Part shown: positions 56,356 through 64,000 of the stretch, in pieces | How the letters are laid out: each line of letters begins with the position of its first letter | Position numbering within the stretch: position 1 is the first letter of the stretch | From: Coniochaeta sp. PMI_546 | Lineage: Eukaryota; Ascomycota; Sordariomycetes; Coniochaetales; Coniochaetaceae | DNA: 64,000 bases | Assembly (NCBI GenBank): GCA_021432605.1 | Contig: MU271161.1 | Span: forward strand, 372,001 to 436,000 | Reading direction: 5' to 3' | Translations under genes and position numbers: made by a program | The notes under the pieces: model-generated | Told to the model about the DNA's origin: nothing | Databases searched by the model: none | What the model saw: the letters and a program-made list of their open reading frames with translations, nothing else

Positions 56356-57195
56356 GATCGCGTGCTCGGAGGGTTGCAGGGTACTATGTCGAGGTATTCG
56401 GTAGGGTTGGTGAACGGGGACGAGCTGGACAGGGCAAGTCACCTCAATAACGATGCATTACAACGCGGTGGACGGCCAAGCAGCTCTCGAGTGAGCGAGT
56501 TTCTGTGTAAGAGGATACTGGTGGTAGCTGCGTCTCGCACCGAGGATCGAGATGTCTTCTAGAACCTCAGCAAGCGGAGAGTGATTGTTGAGTCGTTGAG
56601 CCGGCCGAGCAACAATGTCATGTGAAAGCTGGTTGACAGCTCCGTGTCGTCACCGGACAATGGCAGTTGTAGGGGCAGCCGCAATTGGTAGCTGAATGGA
56701 CTTCCGACGCAGGTACGATAGCAAGGACTCTCGATGTGCGCGTGTCACGGCTTCTGGATACTCGGTTCCGTCAGTTCGGTTCGGACAGTTTGGAGCTGAG
56801 GGTGGGTTTGAGAGTCCGAGTCCGAAGAAGTCAATTCCACATTCCAAGGAGAGTTGTGATTGACAAGCATCATCATAAACCTGGAAGTTACAGGGGGCCA
56901 AGCCAGCTAGAGCCGGGATCGATATTAGGGGGTCCACAGCAGACCCGCGCCTAAAATGACGGTCCTGGGGTGGCAGCTCAAGCCACGAATGTCACGTCTG
57001 GTAGTGGGTTGGTGCGGCAGGCATTGTATGTACAAGTGTAAATGGTGCGCCACAGCGACAAATCAAGGAAGTATCAGTGAAAAGTAAGACCTCTTCCCTG
57101 CCTTGTTGTTCAGAAAACAGTGTACACGTAAGGATCAAGATTTACTAGCACGATCAAAAATGAGAAGTCTAGACAGAGACAGGCAAAAGTTTCGT
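56356..57195. promoter_or_regulatory. Upstream region of the phospholipase D gene
   Basis: 840 bases between the phospholipase start and the tRNA-Leu gene. It holds the phospholipase promoter and the tRNA terminator (T run just after 57196 on the minus strand). No other gene supported. Confidence 0.5.
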
Positions 57196-57293
57196 TGCAG
57201 ACAGTGGGATTCGAACCCACGAATCTCTCGATAATGGTGATAAGTGTTCTGCAAACTTAAGACCACCGCCTTAAACCACTCGGCCATATCTGC
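57196..57293 (-). tRNA. tRNA-Leu(UAA) with a short intron
   Basis: On the minus strand it starts GCAGATATGGCCGAGTGG. The acceptor arm GCAGATA pairs with TGTCTGC and the discriminator is A. The D region GGCCGAGTGGTTTAAGGC is typical of type II tRNAs. The anticodon stem GTGGT/ATCAC encloses C-U-UAA-G, so the anticodon is UAA. A 13-base intron (TTTGCAGAACACT) follows position 37. A variable arm (ATC/GAT) and a T arm GTGGG/CCCAC around TTCGAAT complete it. A TTTT run follows as Pol III terminator. The A box and B box are intact, so the gene looks functional. Confidence 0.95.
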
Positions 57294-57743
57294 TTTTTAG
57301 TGAAACTTTATGAGGATAGAGCCGCACTATATAGTCACAACATCCCATGACGGGAATTGATTTCCCATGTCTATATGTCTAGGATGAACCCCTTTTGAGC
57401 TGCAGGATAGGCTCAATGTGCTAAATAGCTCATTTACTTGAATGCCTACTGTTGTTCAAGCTCTGCAGCAGCCACAATCTGGCACTAGGCGGTGATCATG
57501 AGCAGGGCTTCTACCAGTGAAACGAGTCCCCACGGCGACTTGAGAAGCACCTTTCACTTCTATACAGGGCCTCAACTAGAGTTAAAAGTGTAAATAGCCC
57601 GAGTGTTGTTCCAAGCTCTACTCTCAGTATTTACACCTCTGAGCCGAGTGATTGCTGTATTAGCCACTTCAACGTGACTGTCTTCAGCCCCCTCACAAGC
57701 CATCGTACCTCCCGCTGCCATCATTCCTTTGACCAGTTGGTCC
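57294..57743. other. Region between tRNA-Leu and the DDHD gene stop
   Basis: 450 bases upstream of the tRNA and downstream of the phospholipase A1 gene, both on minus. Likely 3' UTR of the latter. Nothing else seen. Confidence 0.5.
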
Positions 57744-60700
57744 TCACTTCGCCTTAGGAGTCGTGGCCTTGGGCGTCCTCGCCTTACTAGCCAACATCTG
57801 CGACAGCGTAAAATGCGCCACATCCTCGTCCTGCCAGTACGACATGTGCGACGCGATGACGTTCATCGGGTTGAAGTCGAGCACACTCCTGTTATCGCAT
57901 TAGCATATCTTCAACCACCTCAAACACAAAAAGAAAAAGGAAAAGAATACTCACTCCTGGATAGTATAATCCACCCTCCCATTCCGATTCAGCGCCCGGA
58001 CCTTCATCTCCTCCCTCCTCAGCTTCGCCGCCCTCTTCTCCTCCTCGACCCAGTTAACCTTTTCAACCTCCACCCTCCTCTCCCCCTCCTTCCCGTCGTC
58101 TCCCCCAGCCAAATCAGCCCTCTTCTTCTGAAACCTGCTAAAAAGCGTCTCAAGCTCATCATCAATAAGCGTAACCTCGTTCCCGCTCTCACTAACCCTC
58201 TCCCCCTTCCCACCGAGCCCCGTATTCCGCCTACTGAGTGCAAGCTCCCTCTTCCTCTCCGCCGCCTTCTCCGCCCTGGCCGCATCAGTCACCGCCTCGA
58301 CGGGAGACACCACCCCGCCCCCCAAGATATTCGTCCCCGCGGCCGGGCTGGGCACATGGCCCGGCTGGAGCGCGCTCTGGTTGGCCTGCTGCGCCGCCGC
58401 GGCCTGCTGCCTCTCGAGCGCCGCGACGTCCTCCTGCGTCAGCCCCAGGGACCGGTTGAGCAGGCTGCTAGCTATGCCGGCGCTGAAGCTGCTCCACAGC
58501 CCGCTCACGCTCTGGCCCACCTTGGCCCCGATGCCCGTCAGCCCTTGCGGCGCCACGGTGCCGAAGATGCCCTTCTTGGTGTACGGCAGGGCCTGCGGCT
58601 TGAGGCTCGACATGGCCTTTGAGATGAGCGGCTCCAGCCGGTAGGCGATTGGGTCCGACGGGTGGAAGATGTTGTACAGCTGCTGGATTTTGGGCGAGGA
58701 GACGGCAAACGGCAGCCCGGTGATGGGTGATAGGCGGTGGTCGGTGCTGTGCGCGTGGTGCTGGGCCGGCGAGATGAAGAAGGGGTCGTCTGCGTCTGGG
58801 TTCAGGGGGCTTTCCGACGGTAGGGAGTTGGGCAGGTGGCGGGCTGCGATGTTGCGACCTTTGAGCATCTGGAATAGGCCGATTGGGGAGCCGAGGCAGT
58901 AGAAGTCTTCCACGTCGAAGTTGAAGGCCAGGTCCTTGGGATTGCTGGGTTCGTATCGGTCCTGGGAAGGCCAGAACCGGAGCGGGTTTCGGGCCGGCTC
59001 TTGGGAAGACTTCTCCTTCTGCCGGCAGAGGATGTCGAACATGATGGCCGAGCCCAGGGAGTGGCCCATGATGTGCACCTTGCCTTTGAAGTCGGGGTTG
59101 CGCTCCATGAAGAGCTGGTATATCCTGTTTGACTCCTTGAGCACGATCTCGCAGATCTGCTCGCGGTAGGCGCTCTGGTACAGGAGGATGTCAAGGGCGA
59201 GGTCAGACACCAGAGACCGGGCGAAGGCCATGCCTTCGATTGTGATGTCTTCCAGTGAGGGGTATTCGTCTTCGTCGTTGAAGGTGTCGCTAAGGTCATG
59301 TTCGCCCTTCTTCTCCCGCCGCTTGGGGAACTCGAGCAGATGCCGCCAGCATACGGGGAGGACTTGGACACGGCAGTTGCCAGGACCGCTCTCACCGATT
59401 TCCGAGTTGAGCGCCCGCAGGTCGTCGGAGCTGGAATATGTTGTCTTTAACGTCTTTCGGAGCATGTTCACGTCGTGGACGAAGTTGAGACTCTCCATCC
59501 TGAGGCTCAGGAGCTGGCCGATTCCGTGAGTGATTAGGATCAGATGTTCGATCTCGCGGCCCTGAGTCTCGCCAACCTGGGCGGTGTAGTCTTCTTCCAT
59601 TTGCTCTTCCTGCCTTTTCCGAATGGCTTCCTCTTCCTCCTCGGAATTCCGAGCCTCAGCTCCTGGCATGAGGTTGGACAGCTGGCGGGTTAACAGATTC
59701 GTCTTGGGCTCGACCACCTCTTGTTCCTTCTCTTTCTCCTTCCTGAACTCATCTTCAGTAGTCTTCTCGGACCTAGCGGTGGGAGGAGCAGAACGCCTCT
59801 TAAGCAGCTTCTGCTGCTTCTCTTCTGCTTCGGTGAAGGTGGACTTGGTTCCGGTTGGCGTCGAGGGGCGTGGAACCTCCTTGGCCTTCTTTGGTTCCGT
59901 ATAACCACGGACGACCTTGACGCCGCTCATGTATGCGCCTCCCGCAAACCTCTCGTAGACGGTTGATGTCACCCAAGACAGCACGCCGTCAGAGGACAGC
60001 CAAGCGGTATTTCCGTCCTGATACGTGGCTACGCTGTTCATGTAAGTGCCGAACAAGCGGTACGTCTGCGGCTGATGCTGTTGCGGTGCCGTAGCTGCCG
60101 CAGCCTTTGACGATCCCTGCCCGTCCGCCTGCGCCGACACGTCTGCTTTGAGGTTCTCGGAGGAAGGCTTGGGAGTCACGGTCTTCCGAGGGGGATACCT
60201 CCATGGCTTGATCTTGAGGTAGCCTTCCTCTAGCTGGGCAGCAAGATTTTCTTCGCACGGTCGCAGTGTTGAGCCCTCTTGGTAGAACCAGCTCCCGCGA
60301 CGGACATCGTAGACAGGGCCCAGCCAGTACACGGGACCGAGCTCGCGTGTCTCGATCTCAACGTCAAACAGGAAGTCTTCATTGACTGGCACACGAGTGC
60401 TGCTCTTTGCCTGGCCCTCGTCACCGTCAAAATCTTCGAGACTTGTGTTTGGCGCATCCTCTGCCGACACCGCGCGTGGTCTCTTCGCGCCCGTCTTTAC
60501 GCCGGTCTTGCTGGACGATGCTCGCCCATCTTCGATTTCTTCCAGCTTTTTCTGGTATGCGGCCTCGATAGACTTGGAGTCCTTCGGGGAGAATGCAACG
60601 AACTTCTTCGGTTGCGCCGGCGGTTTCTTGTCGTCCGGGTCGATGGTCTGCAGTCCCTTTCGGAACTTGGGCTTCCGCTTTGGTATCTGCGCGAGTCCTC

Positions 60701-60996
60701 GTCAGTAAGGGGCAAAGATATGATTCCGTCTATCGCTTCCAATAGGCAATGCTCACATCTACAGCATGGAACCACTGCACGTTCAACCTCGGACAGTCAG
60801 GCGGGTATCTCCGGAAGCTCTGCCCATACAAAGGATTGATGATGTGATCCCCCGGGTTGACTGGTGGCTGTTGACTCGGCTGAGGATCCTTCTGCGTCGG
60901 CGTAGAGCTCCGACTCCCTCCCCACGGGTTGATAGAGTCGACGGCGGAGGCCAAGTAGGACTTCTCGGCCTTCTTATCCCCTGGTGCGGGGCTCAT
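57744..60996 (-). CDS. DDL1: DDHD-domain phospholipase A1
   Basis: Intracellular phospholipase of the DDHD family; the yeast member Ddl1 is mitochondrial and relatives often prefer phosphatidic acid or cardiolipin. Three exons: 60757..60996, 57955..60686, 57744..57888; 1038 residues. The N-terminal region has WWE-like sequence (VQWFHAVD, GPVYWLGPVYDVRRGSWFY). Charged linkers precede the lipase core: ILITHGIGQ, then the nucleophile elbow HIMGHSLGSAIMFDIL (Ser near residue 623). The DDHD domain follows, with FNFDVEDFYCLGSPIGLF, NIFHPSDPIAYRLEPLI and, across the last intron, VDYTIQESVLDFNPMNVIAS then HMSYW. ATG 60996 is the first in-frame ATG. The frame stays open for 45 further codons upstream, encoding an Arg/Leu-rich presequence-like segment without ATG (see findings). 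Confidence 0.93.
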
Positions 60997-61976
60997 GGTA
61001 CCGGTTTGGCCGGACGGCCACCCAAACACGCATCCAGGGACGAAAAGTCGCTTGACGGCGCTGCGGGAGCGAAGCTGGCTTAGTGCACGTCTTCCAAAGC
61101 TCTGGAGGAGGGCCTTGTTGAGGAGCGCCAACGTGAATAGCTAGCCGTGGATTGGGGGGGAAATGGTTGAGCAGGTTGGGGGGAGAGTTGGCCAAAGGTC
61201 TAGGGCCGCAGTAATGACTCTCTATGGCTGCATGCTAGAGAGTCTAGGTAAGAGGCTGTGACAATAGGAGAGGGAGCGGTGTAGGGGCAGGTGTAGGAGC
61301 AGGTGTTCACAAAAGGAGAAGCTTTATATCGTTATCCGTTTGGCGGTTGAGTTTAACATGTGGTCGCGTCTTGGGAGCTTTCCACGAGCGCATGCATGTG
61401 AGACAGCTGTCCAACTGTCCACTATCCACTGTCCACTGCTCTCTCCAGGGCCACAGAAGCACCCACGTTCCATAATGACGTACCCACCTCACTCAGCGGT
61501 TCACTCAGCCCAAGCAAACCGATAAGATGCCCCACCCCCGCTATCGTTGCCGAACTGTGGCCACCACTGCCACCATTTGTACCGCTGCTATTGCAGTAAT
61601 CAACGTGCTTTTAGTGAACCTTGCGTCTGGACCGTGGTGGGGTACGAGCTGGAGGGGACTTTTTTGACAAAAGAGACTTTGAACAAAATATTTCCAGCCT
61701 CGCCGTCGAGTCACAGATGCACGTAACATTTCTCCTGCCTCGATTCTTATGACGCCACACAACTTCTAAGATCACGACTGTCTCGACTCCCTTCAGAAAA
61801 TAAAGTTCCTCTGCATGTCAGGATAACATCGAGGGGCGTGACACTTCGCGCGAGTGTCCGTCAATCTTGGACTGCATCTTCCGCAACTGCTTTGCGCCGC
61901 GACGCCCCACGGTTCCTACCAAAAGTTATAACCACCACCAGTCTGTTGTCTACTCAGCCACGGAGTAGTGTCGACA
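60997..61976. promoter_or_regulatory. Divergent region between the DDHD gene and RNA polymerase III subunit gene
   Basis: 980 bases with genes diverging on both sides. The left 135 bases extend the DDHD reading frame without an ATG. A short degenerate repeat of CTGTCCA/CTATCCA occurs at about 61403..61440. A four-codon upstream frame (ATG CAG CCA TAG) lies on minus near 61233. No gene supported. Confidence 0.5.
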
Positions 61977-64000
61977 ATGGCGACCTCGACAGAGACATTG
62001 ACCGTTCCGGTCAAGCAGCAGGTGGTTGATCGCCTGCCCAAGCGCTTCGCCAGTCTGAAGTTTGGCATCCAGTAAGCTCCCTACCCTCCCTCCTTTTTCA
62101 CTTGGTGGTTGGCGAGGCACCAGCAGTTGCTCACCTCCGGTTACTCAGGTCGAACCAGGATATCGTCAACCAGGCAGTGCTCGAGGTCTCGGACCGCATG
62201 CTCTACGACATCGAAAAGGGTAGGACTCCCTCACAACATGGACCTCTCGATCCGCGACTGGGAACCTCGAGCAAGACCGGCAAGTGCAGCACATGTCTAC
62301 AGCCACTACAATTATGCTCTGGTCATTTTGGACATGTCCGCCTGCCATTACCCGCCTTCCACATCGGTTACCTACGATATGTCACCACCATACTCCAGAA
62401 CATCTGCAAAGACTGCGGAAAAGTCCTGCTCACCGAGTCCGAACGACGGCAGTTCCTCAAAGGGCTACGGAAACCCGGTATCGATAATCTCAAACGCACG
62501 AGCATCCTCAAGCAGATCAACGAGCAGTGCAGAAAGACCAAGATATGCCATTACTGCGGAGAAGTCAACGGCCAGATCCGGAAACAGGGTGTCTTGAAAC
62601 TCGTACACGACAAGTTCGTGGCCTTCAACAAATCCACAGCCCAGAAGAAAGTGGCGCCGGAGAGCAAGCTGGCGTTCGATGCCTCCTTCGCCGAGGCAAA
62701 GAAGTTCAACCCAGAACTCGAGAAACATTTTCGAAAGGCTATGGAAGATCTCAATCCCTTAAGAGTCCTCAATCTCTTCAAGAAGATTAGTCCGACAGAC
62801 TGTGAGCTTCTAGGACTGAACCCGTCCGAGGGCCGGCCAGAAATGTTTATATGGCAATATCTACCCGCGCCGCCCGTCTGCATTCGGCCTTCTGTTCAAC
62901 AGGAGACCTCCAGTACCGAAGACGACCTCACCACCAAGCTTGCGGAGATTGTCCTAATCAGCGGACTGATCCGGACAGGCCTGCAAAAAGGTGTAGCCAT
63001 CCAGACGATCATGGAGCAATGGGAATACCTCCAGCTCCAGATCGCCATGTACGTCAACAGTGATATCCCGGGCTTGAACCAACCTGGCTTTGGCAAGGCC
63101 ATACGAGGCTTCTGCCAACGGCTCAAGGGTAAACAGGGCCGCTTCCGCGGTAACCTGTCAGGAAAGCGTGTCGATTTCTCTGGACGGACTGTCATTGGCC
63201 CTGATCCCAATCTCGGCGTCGATCATGTAGCTGTTCCCCAGCTGGTGGCCAAGAATCTCACATATCCGGAGCGAGTCCAGAGACAAAACATCGAGAAGTT
63301 GCGAGAGTGTGTCCGCAATGGACCTGATGTCTGGCCAGGAGCTCAAGGGCTCATCAAGAGCGAGGAGGGCGGCTACAAGATCAACCTAAAATTCGGTGAT
63401 CGCGAGATGCTCGCCCGGCAACTCCAGTACGGGGATGTCGTTGAGCGGCATCTTGAAGACGAGGACATTGTGCTCTTCAACCGACAACCTTCACTGCACA
63501 AGCTGAGTATAATGAGCCATCTTGTCAAGGTTCGTCCTTGGAGGACATTCCGTCTCAACGAGTGTGTCTGTGGTCCGTACAACGCTGACTTCGACGGCGA
63601 CGAAATGAATCTGCACGTCCCGCAGACCGAGGAGGCAAGGGCCGAGGCCATCAACTTGATGGGAGTCAAGTATAATCTGGCAACGCCAAAGAACGGAGAG
63701 CCCATCATTGCTGCCACACAGGATTTCATCACAGCCGCGTATCTGCTCAGCAGTAAAGACCGGTTCTTCGATCGGAAGTCCTTCACTTACATCTGCATGA
63801 TGATGCTGGGCGGCGATACGCAGCTCGACCTTCCACCACCTGCTGTGCTAAAACCCCGAATGCTCTGGACCGGAAAGCAGGTTTTCAACATTATGATTCG
63901 ACCAAACAAATCCTCGCCAGTGCTGGTAAATCTCGACGCGAAATGCAGAGAGTTCAAGGCTAGACCAGGGCACGCCCCCGATATGGATCTCAACGATGGA
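61977..64000 (+). CDS. RPO31: RNA polymerase III largest subunit (N-terminal part, runs off the right edge)
   Basis: Catalytic subunit of RNA polymerase III, which transcribes tRNA and 5S rRNA genes. Exon 1 is 61977..62071 (MATSTETLTVPVKQQVVDRL) and exon 2 starts at 62149 and stays open to the window end; the join gives SLKFGIQSNQDIVNQAVLEV. The clamp zinc ligands are visible: CSTC, CSGHFGH, then CKDC and CHYC. DPRLGTSSKTGKC and VLNLFKKISPTDCELLG are typical of this subunit. The active-site loop is YNADFDGDEMNLHVP near 63577..63621, with three Asp coordinating Mg2+; RVDFSGRTVIGPDP precedes it. About 640 residues are present of an expected 1400 or more. The frame is uninterrupted after exon 2 starts. 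Confidence 0.97.

Noticed and set aside
1-64000. CRISPR array, prophage, bacterial operon or biosynthetic cluster
   Set aside because: No regularly spaced repeats, integrases, ribosome binding sites or clustered biosynthetic enzymes were seen; the window is typical fungal nuclear DNA.

Overview
The window reads as nuclear DNA of a filamentous ascomycete (Pezizomycotina, most likely a Sordariomycete). The support is short spliceosomal introns (mostly about 50-100 bases, GT...AG), roughly 60% GC coding exons, monocistronic genes on both strands, fungus-specific families (C2H2 plus fungal transcription-factor domain, F-box proteins, Iec3, a CBM48 protein with a disordered tail, a small cysteine-rich secreted protein) and a Leu tRNA with a short intron. 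No plasmid, phage, CRISPR or intact transposon was seen.

Layout. 1-11.4 kb, all on the minus strand: 5' part of NADP-isocitrate dehydrogenase (its 3' end lies left of the window), a C2H2 zinc-finger protein, a 4.4 kb stretch without a recognisable gene, and the CCR4-NOT subunit NOT3. 12-17.7 kb, plus strand: a small uncharacterised fungal protein, a tRNA-like gene, an F-box protein and D-aminoacyl-tRNA deacylase. 18-26.6 kb: fimbrin (minus), a small RING/ankyrin protein (plus) and a five-exon two-finger transcription factor (minus). 26.6-33.6 kb: a 7 kb stretch with no supportable gene. 33.6-44.8 kb, plus strand: a Mag2/RNF10 ubiquitin ligase, gamma-tubulin, a membrane-anchored amidohydrolase and a CBM48 protein. 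46-50 kb: a small secreted 8-cysteine protein (minus) and the INO80 subunit Iec3 (plus). 50.7-61 kb, minus strand: phospholipase D, tRNA-Leu(UAA) and a DDHD phospholipase A1. 62 kb to the end: the largest subunit of RNA polymerase III (plus), which runs off the right edge.

Most genes are conserved housekeeping functions: redox metabolism, mRNA deadenylation, actin and microtubule organisation, ribosome ubiquitylation, chromatin remodelling, phospholipid turnover and Pol III transcription. The neighbourhood is not an operon or an obvious metabolic cluster. The one suggestive pairing is phospholipase D (makes phosphatidic acid) beside a DDHD-type phospholipase A1 (a family that often acts on phosphatidic acid). 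The less ordinary material is the secreted cysteine-rich protein, the tRNA-like gene with an insert in its anticodon arm, several tiny coding exons (7, 8 and 26 nt), and two large intergenic regions with short tandem repeats and recurring GGTACC palindromes. Exon borders below were worked out by hand from splice signals and reading frame, and there is no transcript evidence behind them.
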